A DNA stretch of 64,000 bases from Hymenopus coronatus (Eukaryota; Arthropoda; Insecta; Mantodea; Hymenopodidae), in the NCBI GenBank assembly GCA_030762935.1, contig CM060898.1, positions 99,207,281 to 99,271,280 of the forward strand, given 5' to 3'. How positions within the stretch are numbered: position 1 is the stretch's first letter; every line of letters begins with the position of its first letter. Shown here one piece after another: positions 27,201-42,200 of the stretch. The notes beneath the pieces are model-generated. The model made no database searches and was not told the DNA's origin. It saw only the letters and a list, made by a program, of their open reading frames with translations. The translations under genes were made by a program, and so were the position numbers.

Positions 27201-30200
27201 CCTTGGAAGGTAAAATGGTCAAGAAACCTTATTTTGGACTGGTAGACAATATTGAACAGATTATGCATTCCCAGGTATTGTTACTTTGCCAAGAGGAAGT
27301 GCTCATGATTCTGGTGAATCCAACAGGCACCGAACAGGACATTCAGACCAAGATGGAGTGCAAGCAAACTGCAAGTTGTGTGACATATCCAAAGAGCCAA
27401 CACCATCGCAGGTTCTAAGTTCCCAACTGAAAGACTTGCTGAAAAGGGTAGCCAATCATATGAGCACTTCACAACTAGAGAGCATCTGAGATGATACCAT
27501 CTGTCTTCAGCCAAGGCAATGGTGATTATAGACTCACTGACTGAGTACTTCATCACATCTACACAGGAGATGCTCAACCTATTGGTAACCTCTGGCAAAA
27601 CAGCTGGCAGCATGGGACATGATGGAGAACAAGAGATACAGGGGATTTATTGAAGAGTTTGACAGCCTTTGGTATTCTCCTTTAGTCTTGGTGAAGAATG
27701 GGAACTACACTTCTGCATGCGCTACAAGAACTTGAATACCATCAACAGAATGGACTGTTTCCCCTTATCCTGGATTGATAACATCCTGGGTACTCTTACT
27801 ATTGCCCAGTGGTTCTCAACGTTGGTCTTGAAATCAAAATGTGGGTAAGTGGTCCTAGATCCCAGAGACAAGGAAAACACTGCATTCTTAGCAGGCTAAG
27901 GCAATTTACGGTTATGCCCATTGGCCTTTGTAAAATGCCAGCCACTTTCCAGCAACTTAAGAAATCAGTGATGAGAGGGTTGTCTTATGATGCCTGCTGA
28001 TATATCTGTATGACATCATTGTTGTTGCCAGTAACTTTGAAGATTGTCTCGAGAACTTGACCAAGATCACGCAGCTAACTGAAAATGAATGAAAAACGTG
28101 CCAACAGTTTGGCTATGAGTGATTTTGCAGAGAGATGAACTACTTGTGCTATGAAGTGTCATAATCTGGGGTGGCTCCAGACCTGAAGAAGGTTTGGGCA
28201 GTGAGAGATTATTCTTACCTGAGAGACACAAACAAGAGCTGTTAGTTTCCTGGACCCATATGGCTACTGTTGCTGGTTCATCTAGCCTACTGAGGCAATT
28301 AAGAAATTTTCTTACAATATGGAGCAGATCTCGTCCATAGCTTAATTGCCACTTTTCAAAGGCCTCAAAGAAACAAGTAAGTCTAATTATCTACTATATC
28401 AAATGAACAAGTAAAACATATGTTCTAATTGGTATATTAAATTGAATTAAAAAAAAAAAAGTCAGGCTGTTTTATGTACTGTAATTGTTAAGATGCCAAA
28501 TGTGAGTCTTTATATGAGTAGTGGAAGAAAATCTATCTTTCCCTTCCTCTCCCACTTTTTGTATGTGTATACATGTGTGTGTGAGAACAAGAGAGAGAGA
28601 GAGAGAGAGAAAGACAAAGGCAATATGAAGTTCTTGAGCTAACTATAATAATATTTAGGGTTTTAAGTATTTTATGGCCACATATAAAATGCAGTTTGTG
28701 TTGCTGCTTATGAATATACAATATTTAGTTGATCAGCCAAATAATTGTTGTTTTTTTATCTATTTAACCTCTTATTAATGTATTTCTGTTGCAGAAAAGT
28801 TTACCTTTACTCCGTCAGTCACTCGCTACCAAGGAACTTGTCATAGAGGGCATTCGACCGCCAGCAAATACTGTTGTTTATTCATTACCAAATTCTGCAA
28901 CCATAGTGCCACAGTTACAGGTAAATGTAACAGCGTAAAAGCCATCCAGTGTTTGTGCATACTGTTGTAATATTTCAAAGTGAAGATAGTTTTCTGCTTT
29001 TAAAACATATATGAATAATGCAAGTGTTGGTTAAATGTTAACACTTTACAAAACAGATTTGTTGTAAAGAGAACACTGCAGTGCAGGGGAGCTTTGGAAT
29101 GTGCTTATTTAGCACCTCATTAAATAATACATAATTCTCCCTTTCCAGCAGTGTGTTTCAAATATCAGCCAATCTGGTGACCTATCCATCCTCCAGTCCT
29201 CTATCCTGTTTCCACTTCTCTTCCTGCTATCACTGTTTTTCTCTCTTCAATCATTACCTCATTCCTCCTCTCCTTTCCTTTTGTACTGAGCATTGGTCTG
29301 TTGATGCTCTAGACGCAGCTGAGGCAGCCGACACCTGCCGCGCAGGTGCGATTAATGACACCAATGAATGCCTCTACCCAGAGTATGGGAGTAACGACGG
29401 TTCCTCGCCCAGGCCAAGCAATGCAGCATCGTGTGGTTACGGTAAGAATATTTACGATGAAAATTCACTTATATGAAAGTTATTATTTGCATACTATATG
29501 TCAGTTATTCGGCAAGATCCATCTGGTTCTATTTAAGTGATAACGTCTCATATTATGGTCTTTGATTAACAGCTAACTGGGAGGTAATAATAGAATTTAT
29601 ATACAGGAGTTAGAACCATGGTGTATTTGAATCAGATTTCTTTTGCAAGTAGGAATTGCTAAAAATACCAAAAACTTCAAATGAATATCAATGAATAACT
29701 GCCACCTCGGGTACTGGTTAGAGCAGTAACTTGGGACCTTAGCCTCAATTTAAAACTAAGACAAATTATTGAATCAATGTTTACATAAGATGAAAACTAA
29801 AATAATTAGACCTCAAAAGAATCATTCCCAAGATTGGGATGAGAAGGAATTTTGAAAATGTTGAGATTGTTGAAAGTTGTACTGGTTACTATATTTTCTG
29901 CACCAATATTAACACAATATTTTAAAAGGTGTAACCTATTTTGCAGGTATACCAACAACAAAGTTTTATTTAACCTTATATTTAAAACATTCCTAATTTG
30001 CTACTTAACCAGTAGGGACCTGCAAAAGGTGGGGGTTACTTTTTTGGGTAAAAGTTATATTATTTTTACCAAAATGCATGCTATTTTAAAATGGTTTATT
30101 TGGACATTTATTAACATGTACAATAGCTTTTTTGATGTACCCATTACACTTGGCTTTCAAATGCAAAAGCTGACCTTAAGCATAGATTAGTTTCACTCAG

Positions 30201-33200
30201 TTTCCTCCCCATATCTGTCAGAACACTTATAGCAAGAAAAAAAATGCCTAGAATCCACAATTGTGCAAGGTAACCATATTAGTTGCAGAGATTTATCAGT
30301 AAAGTTTGATTTTGAAATATTCCTAGCTTTCAGTGATGAAAGCTAGGTCCTTCAATTCAGCATAACTTTAAATTAACTTAAGCTGATCCAGTTCCTTGAG
30401 AAAAAGGATTTTGCTAAAGTTTATCATGAGAGATAGAAATATCTTTTAGCAAGCTTTTTATAAATGTCCCTTACCGGATCTTGTGATATCAGTAGATTTA
30501 AGTTTCATTATCACTTTTAAAGAAGGCTTTAACAGCAGCTAAGTGATACAAATGCATCTGCTGTGCACTAAAATGACACCTTGCTCTATGGTTTTGAATT
30601 GTGTGTGCAATTTTCCCAATTTTTCCTAAAGATGTGCAGTAGGATATTTTGACCCTTCTAGATTGGATACCAGTTCAACAAGACACTGAAAGTGTTACGT
30701 AACAAAATTGGCTAGGAAACGAATAGCAGACACATCTTGGGAGAAACAAAGTAGACCACACCACAGTTGCTAATATATATATTTAAATTCTTCTGGTTTA
30801 GAGAACTCGACAACAAATAATTTGCCAAATGAAATTCACTGATGAACCAGGGTTTCAGTGAATAACCACTGGTATTAGGAACATCGGATAGTTTGCTCCT
30901 GTCTTCTGCTTAAGAAAGTTGTAATAAAGATGTTTTCTTTTACTGGTTTTCTTTTCCAACTCCCCAAAACCTGAAACTAAATCCTAAGTATCCAGACTGC
31001 AGATCAGGAACATTATGCAGCTTTGTAAGCACATCAGAGCTCATGTATTTTAAAGGAAGTATGCTCAATAAAAGATGCCAATCCCCTCAAATATAGATGT
31101 GCTTGGATCCACTGCTATTAAAGAGTTCAGTTGATGTGTTCTTCATTTTATTGTTTACACTCTTAATTTCAATTTTCTCCACTGTTGCAAACTTCCTTTC
31201 TGTATCCATTCCAAAATTTCATCTTCGTTTTACTCTCCATTTTCTCCTTTCTATCTCCTCCGTTCCCGCTAATGTTTTTGAAGGATTATCTCCATCATGG
31301 CACCTACAGTATTTATCCGAATACAAGACAACCTTGAGCGCAAGACGACCCCCATTTTTCAAAATGTAATTTTGGAATCTAACATCATCTATATAAAAAG
31401 CACTTAATGCTTAAATGAAATATAAAGGTTTGCCATATATTTTGAACAAACTAATGGACACTTAGGCTGATTAAGTTCCTTATTATTTTATTTTTATTTT
31501 AATACTTAATTTGAATTTGCCTGGAAATTCACGTTTTGAGTAGTTGATAGAGAGAGGAGTATGGTAATGCACGGTATGGGTGCGAAGGTACATGATATTG
31601 ATGGTGGCGGCAGCATAACTGTAACAATGATGGATATGATTTTGTGTTTAGACCACATACTTAATATGACATATCGTAAATTATTTTTACCTAATTTGAA
31701 TTTGTGTAGAAATTCACATTGTCAACGGAAGAGACGGAGAATGGAAATGTATGCTATGTGTGCGACAATAGACCTTGACAGCAGCAGCATAGCATTAACA
31801 AAGATCATGTATATGATTTTCAATTTAGAAAACATTTTAATGCAATATATGGTAAAACGCTTTACTTTATTCAAATTTACACATAAATTCATGTTTTTAA
31901 TGGGAGAGACGAAGGCAGTGTAGAGATATGCAGGTAGCCCAAGAGATGCAGAGGGGAAATGTGCAGCTAACATTTCTCTTTCTGCTATTGACGTACAGTA
32001 ACCAATGTGAAAGGAAGTCCTCTAATTTTATTTTAGTCTGGGAGAATAATATTTTTTCCAATGGGAATGCTCATAGTCCCATTATCAGCTAATTTTTGGC
32101 GTGAAATGAAACACACAAAATCTGCCACATATGTTGTGACCTTGGCAGTAATCTACACCATTTCTCCCAGGCTTCATCATTGCCGAACCCGCAAAGTTTG
32201 AAACTTGCTTTTTCCCTGCAAGGTATTCGGAAAGCATATATCGTGAATGCAAAAGTTCTGTGTAGTTCTGAACATTAATATTTATGAAAAAAAACAATGT
32301 CTTGTATTCGGATAAATATGGTAAATCCCACCTCTGATACCAGTGTAACTGTTCAGTTCCAACTGTCACTTTATTAATGTGATCCAATTCAGTTTTCATG
32401 TCACTTCACTTTTCCTTACAAAGTACCAACTTAATGAAACACATATGAAGCAGTCTCCTCTTCCTTTGCTTCATTCACTGGGCTGCTGAACACAAGACAT
32501 TGCTAATCTCCTTCAGTAGGAGTATTCACTGCATGTCACAATTGTTGCTACATTCTAACTCATAGAACCTGCATTTTGTCGCATCAAGAACATCTCACTA
32601 TCGCTTGCCTCACTCATTTAATGTCGCGAGCAATTCAATATATAACTGCTGGAGTTTCGAGAGAATTCTTAAGAGGTAGTGCAAAAATCTTACAGAAGAA
32701 TCCCGATGTCTTTTGAGAGCACTTCTGTAATTTGTTGGGGAGAGAGCTCTCCTCCTTATGTCTATTTACCGCTCCAGTCAGCTAGTCGGTCGCAGCCATC
32801 AACAAGATAAGTCTGGCACACAGCTGTTTAAGAATATGAAGAGAAAATTGTTGTTTGCAGACCAAATTGCTAAATTATTATAAACAATACTCGGACATGT
32901 ATCAAAATGTAAACTTCATAGTTTTAATGGAAAAATGTATAAGATGTTATTGTATGTTCCTAATACTTTAAAAACTTTGGGTTTTTTTTACAGCCTGATC
33001 ACGTGTAAAGTTTCAAAGTGTGGATTCTCAAACATGCTGCTAACAATACTTATACTTTCAATGAATACAGACAAAAATTCTGCTTATAAAATGCCAGCTT
33101 TTTGAAATTGTAGTGAATTCAATGCAAAACAGCATTTTGAAGTGTCAAAAATAACTTAAATTTGCATTATTCATGTAAAAATGGCCAAATTTATGTAATC

Positions 33201-36200
33201 ATTTTTTTTTTTTTATTGCAAATGCAAAAAATATAAGTCCCTACCTATTGTAAATCATAAGCAAAAATCCATATAAGTTAATATTCAGAAATCCCCAAAG
33301 ATATTTCCTTACTAATCTATACAAGTACATTAACACTGAAATCCCATGTAACTTAAGCTTTCTCAGTTTTTGTCATTTGTACCAAAGTTTGATTTTTAGA
33401 GCGAGGCAAGCACCATTCATTCAACTTTGCCCCGTTTATTGAATGCTCTCTCCTCTACATGTGACAACTCAGTCAAGGTGGAAGCTATGCATGACTTTTG
33501 GAGAAATGGGTAATCAATCTCATGGCTGCCATGCATATTTTTGATGCCTAACAGACTTTAATTTTCTATGAACGGAAAATTAATACAAACTATTAGGTTG
33601 GCCTCATATAGGCATAAACTACATTTCATACTAATTATGCCAAAGATGTATTTTATGCAGTAAGTATGCTACAAAACTTGGCCACTGGGCGCATGGTCTG
33701 TCTCCTGGTCACATACTGGACTCTTGGCTGCCAGCTGCATACCCTGTCACACAAGCATGGGTATCAAATAAAATCTCAAGTCACATTAAAAGTTATAAAA
33801 ATATACAAAAACATAATTTATCACAGAAGATGTTAGAAATTCCTGGACAACCTTTCTCCAATTTTGTCTAATTTTGGCTTCATAAGCACATGCCTGTTTA
33901 CCTTTTCTTTTCCTATCACAAATTGAGCCCATCTCCCTGTTTATTTATAAGCAAATGCCAGCCTCTCTGCTTCAAACACACACTCAGGAAATTTAGTTTC
34001 ATCCCTACAAGATGATGTAAGTACAAACGAATCGTACATATACACACTTTGTGGATTGTATATTGCATTTTGAAGCACTTCAAGCAAAAATAAACACTTC
34101 TAAACATTCCTAATGTTATTCACATATGAACTGGATAAGAACAGAAGTAAGACTGATGCATATGTGATGACAGAATGGATGTAGGACATGTGCACAGAGA
34201 AATACAGTGAGGCCATACGGGTCATTTCTTGGCGCCAAGTTATGTAACAGGCATACTGTATAAACAAGCACATAGAGTACTGAAACTATGTTTATGAAAA
34301 TAATTGCTAGTTATGAACCCTGAAAAAGGCATTTTTCTTGCTCGGTACTATATCCAAAGGAAATGACTGGAGTGGAGATGTCATCTCCAAATGGGGAATG
34401 AATTACAAATTGATTACTGATTATCGGCAGAGGACAATGGATTTTTTCGGGCATAAAAATCCTTAGCATGGCTTCCTTCGGAAGGGAAGTAAACCTGTTG
34501 GTCCCGTGTCGTAGATTTATGGCACGTAAAAGAACCTCAATCCTGATAGAGAGGACTCTGAGCAAAATTAAGCGGTCTTTCATGCCCAGTATAGAATGGG
34601 ACGCTGAGAACCACAGCAGTTAAAGAGTGTCCATAAATAACACTCCATTTACATTTTTTTTTTTTTTTTTTTTTTACTGATTATCATAATTTTAAGAATT
34701 AATAAAAAAATTATGGACTTGATCTGGGTTAAACAATTTGTAAACAAGGATTTGTGTATATTTTGTAGACAAGGGTTTACTCAGAATTTAATGAACTATA
34801 TCACTTAGTAAGTCTAAAAAATTAAGCAAAGGCATCGATTCTAGTCTGTAACTATTGCTTCATGCGTGACCCTTTGAACAAATTTGACCATGCTTGGGCA
34901 TTTTAGACTACATGATCCACTCATAAGTTATCATAGTTGCATATTTAGCAAGGCTTATGTTGGCCCCAAAGGAAAGTAAAGGTCGTGTTATTTATGGACG
35001 CTCTTTAACTACTGTGGTTCTCAGCGTCCCATTCTAAATTGGGCGTAAAAGACCGCTTAATTTTGCTCAGAGGCCTCTCTATGAGGCTTGAGGTTCCTTT
35101 ATGTGCCATAAATCTACGTCACGGTACCAACGGCTTTACTTCGCTTCCGAAGGAAGCCATGCTAAGGATTTTTACAGTCCTCTGCCGGGTTTGAACCCAT
35201 GACATTGGGTATATGAAGTCTGCATGGTAACCATTACACCACGGAGGGCGACATGTTGGCCCCATCTTTGTTTCCTGTCTTAAGTTCGAAAATTGCATGA
35301 TGCTAATAAGTGTATATGTGAGCACTGCCATTGGGGTTTAATTTCTCAAAATGAATATGATAATGCCTCTGAGAAAAATGTGTCAGTTGAGAAATTTAAT
35401 GGTAGCTCATTTCAGTGACACAGTAAAGCAAAGGTCTGTGGTACAAACCCTAGCTGTGACATTGGCTCAGTTGAATAAAAATCAGTAAACTCTTATAAGT
35501 TGGCAAGGAAGTTAAGACTGATTAGTAATTACTGATTTTTAATTGAATAACAGCTTGCTTTTACTGATAAGTAATACCAGGTAAATTTTCAGTGTAAACT
35601 GAATAAACAAATAAATAGCTGGATAGGAGACCTTGCCATGGAGGAGCATAAAGCAGTATGTTGTAACAATCTCTTATGTGTGTACAGTCAAGTGCACCAA
35701 TAACTGAAGGAAATTTAAAACAAGAAGATCATTTTTCTTTTGCTTCTGAATTTTAAATTTCAGATTGGAAACTTTATGTAGTCACCTGCTTTTGCCTCAA
35801 TTCTTTTGTCACAAAGTCTATGGTCTTGCACACCGTGGAATGGTGAATATCAAAATCTGCAACTGGGTCACCTAAATAGCCTAAAACGGGCTAATTTTAT
35901 GGTGTGAACTTAAAACCTTGTTTCATCTATACCATCAGGAAAATAGATTGTTAAAAAGTTTACACTTTCAAACCTCAGAAACTTCTTCGAATCACTGGAA
36001 TTAATAACCCTTCTCTTATTGAAGCTCTTTACGTGGTGTATGGGTAAAAATGCTGTCATAGTTATTTGCAGCTACTTTTGCAAATCAACTCTACAGCAAA
36101 CTTAAAAATATTTCAGCAAATACTTAACTCAATAAGTAATCACAGAATGTTATTCAAACAAATTTTAAGTATTTGCTGGAAAAGCTAGTGATTACTGAAC

Positions 36201-39200
36201 AAGTAAAAGTAATAACTTAGCAGTAATCAGTAAAGCCTGTGTTCTAAGTAATTACTTTGGTTTATTCAATTTATTATCAGTATTGACTTAAAATAATGTA
36301 AGTAAAAGAGTTTACTGACTTTTATTCAACTGACCTATTGAATTTTTCAGCTTGGTTTCTAAGTGATGTGTCATGAGAGACAACATGACATTTGCAGGGT
36401 TGTTTACTGTTTGGCAAGTTGTGGTCATAAACAGATGAAAATGTTGAAATGTTGCTCCTTTACCTCCGCATTGCTGAGAATATGACTCATAAATGGGCCT
36501 CCATTACTGAATTTTTTTTTACAGGTTTTCCTCATAACTGGTAAATGTTTCCTTCCCAAATTTCCTTTCCCAATTATATCATTTAATATTATATCACCAT
36601 TGTCACTGCATATGGTGCTGTATGAAATAGGATAAGTGTTAAACACTATTCATTATCTCCCAGACAATTACAGTCACATATAAATATAGCTATGTATGAA
36701 CTTTACTAAAACCTACCCCTAAGGCTCAGGAAGCTGAGTAGCTAAGATATTTTATCTATATACTTATGTTGATGTGCACTGTTGTTAATTGCTTCATGAT
36801 ACTTCAAATTCAGCTTTATTTTTCTTATTATTGCAGCCTGTTAGAGCTACAACACCAGCAGCTAGAATGGTTACTACTTCGCAGTTACGACCTCATTCAC
36901 CTATATCTACGTCAGCGCCTTCGCCTCTGAATTCAGTGCCGCAGTCCATTAAAGTGACAGCCTCATCGCTTTCTACTCCACCTCTTCATATCAGACCACA
37001 GCAACAACTTCAGCAGCATTTGCAGCATTCTCAGGCTTCTCCACAAACAATAAAAGTGCATACATCCTTACATATGAAACCTCCAACTCCTGTTCATATT
37101 AAAACCAGTATTTCAAATCAGCCAAAAGTCACAATGCCTTCACATCCTAGACCTCCAGCACCATCAATATTGCCAAAACCTACTGTTAAAGAAAAGGAAA
37201 AGAAATCTTTCTCTTCTGCTGGATATACGTGAGTAAAGAAAGTATTTATTACTTAATTTAATTTTTTTATGCAGTCATTTTAAGATTTACGTTAGGAACA
37301 AAAAAGAACAGAACCTTTATAATACAGTACAGAATAAGATAACAATTTTCAGAGTCTGTCAAAGTCTGCCAGATATTCTATGATTTAGAATAAATATTAC
37401 TGTAGATTGACTGCAAAGTTTTGCTTTACTAGTTTAAATAATGTTTTTCCACAATGGCGTGTAAAATATCACTATGAAGTGAAGTTATGTAACACAAAAG
37501 AGTAAGAATAGCAAGTTGTAACTTAATGCATTATTGTGAAAAAAATACAGTATGTAACATTGTGTTTATTAAACATTTTTAGGGAACAAATCTATAGCAA
37601 GTTCCTCTACATTATCTTTTTTCACTTAACTGTAACTGCATATTGCAATAGCTTCTAACAAATCAGGTTTTTTTGATTATTCAATGTTTATTGAAGCAAC
37701 TAGCAAAGCAATTGTTTTCGGGCCATAGAATTGTCATTACCATTTTTATTCAACTATTTCAAATGTTTAATATATATGGCCATATAGATAATCATTGTAT
37801 ACATCCTTGAAAATGGTAACTCCTTTCGAATATTTATTTTATTTTAATTTTGTATTGCTATGCAGAAAACATTGCATGATACATGTGTGCAAAGCCTTTT
37901 GATTCTTGTGACTTGATTAAAAAGAAACTTTACACACTTGTTTCATAAATAACTATTATGACATTTCAAGAGGTCTCAAGTTCAAATTTTGGCTAAGGTG
38001 AGTTATCCAGTTAAGGTTTATTCCAGAATTTCCCCTTATCCTGACATAGAATTTCTAATATCTCTACGCTCTGCAGACTCATTTGGGCATATTTCACCCA
38101 TTTCATTCAGCAACTGATATGACTTTCCAGGTTAATGTTAAAGTTAGTGAGGAAATGTAATATTTCAGCAGAACCATCTGAAGATGTGATCCAATGTTGC
38201 CTTTAACAGCAGTTTTAATACTATGCCCATTTTTCAAGTATGTAATTGAGAGGAAACTTAAGAATTTTAAAAAGTTAAATAGTTGTTAAGGCTCAGGACC
38301 AGTTGTATAAAGCATTTGGTACATGAAGTTAATCATAAGTTACAAATAACTTAGGAATTTTCATAGTATAAACAATAAACCATTGTTATTTCAACCTATC
38401 TAAATGTAATTAATTTGTCCAAGCTACTTGTATCAATGAATATTAAAAATCATTACAGAATAACTTTTAACACTCAGAAGGTGTATGTGTAATAATTTGA
38501 TTATGTAGAAATCTTTTTTCTTCTTGAAGCTTACATCCTTTAATGGATAGTTCATGTCAGATGGTAAATGAATGAAATGGTGTTCAAATGGGCACAGGTA
38601 CATATAGCTTAAAGCCACCTGGCATTCATCTTCTTAGCCTAAGGGGAAATCCTGGAAAAAGCCTCATCCAGGTAACTACCTTAACCAAGATTTGAACTCA
38701 GGACCTCATGCATGTGAGGCAGACATGCTATCCCCACATAAATGGTGGGCGCAGAAGTTGTTGTTGAAAGCTTTTGTTAGTTTTTGCTAAGTTGCAATTT
38801 ATTGCTATTATGTCAGTTATGTGCACAGTTTAAAGAACCACTATACAGTGCCCTTTAATGCTTTTTAGTGTTTAATATATTAACATTTGTTTAAAACTGG
38901 CATTATTTTATTTGTAAACTTTTACCATACTTAATCATTTTGCAGAGGAGATGACGACATCAATGATGTGGCAGCAATGGGTGGTGTTAATCTTGCAGAA
39001 GAGACGCAGAGAATATTAGGATCAACAGAATTTGTTGGAACACAAATAAGATCGTGTAAAGATGAAATATTTTTACATGCTCTTCCCCTTCAGCATAAAA
39101 TTAGGCAAATCGGTAAGTACTTGAAAAGAGAGGAAATAAAATATCAACAAGATATAGAAAAAGAGGAAAGGTGTTCTCTGAAGTAGTTGTTCCAATTAAT

Positions 39201-42200
39201 AGTTGAATATAAAATGCAGGCCCTTTCATTTTGCATGAAGAATCTGTGAAGATTTATATCTTCCATTTATCTTGGTGTCATTCTAAGCCAGTTTTATTTT
39301 GGAAATAATAGTTATTCAATGTGGAACCTACTAATGACTAAAAAAATCTAATGTGCTCCATTCACATAATTTTCTCTAGCCATTCTACATATAAACCATT
39401 CTTAGTTTTTTTTATATTGTATATATAGTTAATTTTCTGTAGCTCCTAAGTAGAGCATAGGGCATATTTATGATATTGCCTTGATTGGATTTTAATTTCT
39501 AGTTTTGTGTTCACCGCTAAGTGCCATGTTGATGTGAGATTGGCTCGCTGCCCACAGATGGCACTGTAAGATAAAATCATGACTTGCAAACCAAAATGGC
39601 AGAATTTTGCTCTGAAAGCTTCTTCTTTCAAGCTGTGGGGTTCTTTTACATGCAAATAAACATTACATGGGACCATTGGCTTTACGCTTCCAAAGGAAGT
39701 CATGCTAAGGATTTTTACATCCAAAAACATCCATCACTCTCTGCCAGGTTGAACCTATCTTGGGTTTTAGAGGGTAGCAACCACTACACCACAGAGGGTG
39801 ACCAGACTATTCTTAGAAAAGATAATGGTTTTATCTACCATACTAATTTAGATAAACATTGGTAGAATTGGTTTTATAAATGGTTACTTTGTAAGTAAAA
39901 GGGAAATAAGAGAATATACTAGGCTGAAGTGATAGTTAAATGTTTTAAAAACTGGTTATTAAGTGAAACAGTAGCAGTTCATTTTGCCTGGCCAGAAGTA
40001 AAATAAGAGAAATAAAACAAAAGGTGGCTTCCTTTTTGAAAAGAGAACATAGTTTAAAATTGAAACCAGTAACAAGGAATATCTCGAAAACAATCAGCTG
40101 TACAAGAAAAACGTATATGGCATAAATTATGAGTTTTAACGGCATCTACATTTTTTGTTTAGAAGTTTCTATCTCTTATGGTTAACAGTTGTGCATAATT
40201 TAGCAAAATTCATCCAGAGGGTGTTTCCAGAAAATTCAAGATATACATTTTATTTGTGTAAATATCTTTAATATAGAATATTTTAATCAAAATCATTAAG
40301 AGCAAAAAGAGAAAAGCAACATTTTCAAAACATTTTTGATGTAAAGGGAAATTTATGGTGGGGAGGGAGGGGTTTCTTGAAAATCTTTGTGTCACGCCCT
40401 TGGAAGATTCTAAACGTAAATACCATGTTTGGTATTTAACGTACCTTTCGTTTTTGAGCTATGCTGCCCCCCCTCCCCCACAGACATAACACACAAATGT
40501 TTCTAAAAATCTTTTTTGGACCCTAGCATATATTTCTAGTGAAATTTTGACATCAAAGTTTTTAATGTAATACCTTTCACAGCTAAATGTACATTGTATG
40601 TACGTAAGTGCTAAAGAAAGTAAAAATTTATTCTATTGGGGTAGAGGAAAATTATTGCAAATCCAGGGCAATTTTCTAGGTTAAGGTTTTTAGAGGGGAA
40701 AGAGTGAAGAGCAGTATGGGTGAGTCTTACTTCAAAACTCCAATGCCATGACCAGGATTCATACCAAAAAACTTTCAGTCCATACCAATACTATCTCCAC
40801 CCGAGTTACTATGTCTGCTAACCTTAATTTTCTCATCTGTTCCTGCATTATCTGGTAACCCTCTAAAGTCTGCTTTTTCTTACCTTATACCACAAGTGAA
40901 CAGAATGACATGTTTATAGTGCTCTTTTATTGGCTGCTAAATGTATAACTGCATACCGCCATAGAAACCAGTTCCTTAGATAAAATAGAATATTCCAGAA
41001 TATTTCAGTGAAATTAATTTTCTTTCAAGCAGTGGTGCATATGTAGATTATTCTAAGATATGGGAGAGGTTACTTCATTTATTTATACAGGACGTTTATA
41101 GCATGTGCAACTTCATCACCACATCTTCACTGAAAAGTTCAGTTTATTAACAGTTGTTATTCACAGATGGTGAGAAGTGTATATTTCTTATTATGTGAGG
41201 CTAATTGCCAAAATGACAAGAAGAGGAAAAAAAAACTGTTTCAGCAAATGTGATAAATTTGTGAAAACAGTTCCAAGCAACATAACAACTTGAAGGTAAA
41301 ACACACCCCTTTCAAATCTAATTTACCTTAATCTACATTCACAGTTTCATTGAAAGCACAACCCAAACAAATGTGTTTTTATATTCCATTTTAATCAGCT
41401 GCAGAGATGCAAGACACTATCAAAATATAAATATTGCTAACTGGGGGGGTAACCTTGCATTTGCGATATATATTTTCTGAATAGCATACGGAAAAACTTT
41501 GTGGTTACAGTCGTATCGAATCATGTGGGAAATGGAAAAGATTGCTGCCAAAGTTGTGATATATGCAGCAGATTTTGTATGTTTCATTTTACGTTGTAAA
41601 GTCAAGTGTTAATGGTCCTAGAGGGATTATAAACATTCTCATTGGAAAAAAGTTTTCTCTCCAAGACAACATAAAAATAGTTTCCAATGTTCAACTAGAA
41701 AGAGAGAGGTTTAGTTGTGCATTTCCCTCCTACCTCTACACACAGACCAGTATGTTTCCATTCTCCCCTCTTTCTCCCACCAAAAAATGTTATTGTAAAT
41801 TTTTGTGCAAGCTCGAATTAGGTTAAACTGTTTACACTGTTTATGTATCTTGTCTAAATAGAAAGTCTTATGCAGCATAGTCATTGCAGCTGCTAATGAT
41901 GCTATTACTGCACTCACTTTGCTCTGCAGACATTCGAATACATCTCTATTCCCCCCTCCCTCTCTCTCCCTCTCATCCATTACATGAATTTCTGTGCATA
42001 TTCAGATTAGTTAAGCATTTCCAATGATGTGTTATATTAGGTATGTTGTCTAAATAGAAAATATCCATTATTGTCATTGCAGCTATGCTGCTGCCATCAC
42101 CTCCCATGCGCACATACCATTCATTCGATTCTCCCCTCTTGCTATCTCTGTTGCCATAACATGAATTTCTGCTCAAACTTGAAACAGTTTAAGTGCCCAA

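Noticed and set aside
31561..31923. 120-codon open frame in family C copy 1
   Set aside because: It spans the internal 180-bp units and the other copies do not keep the frame.
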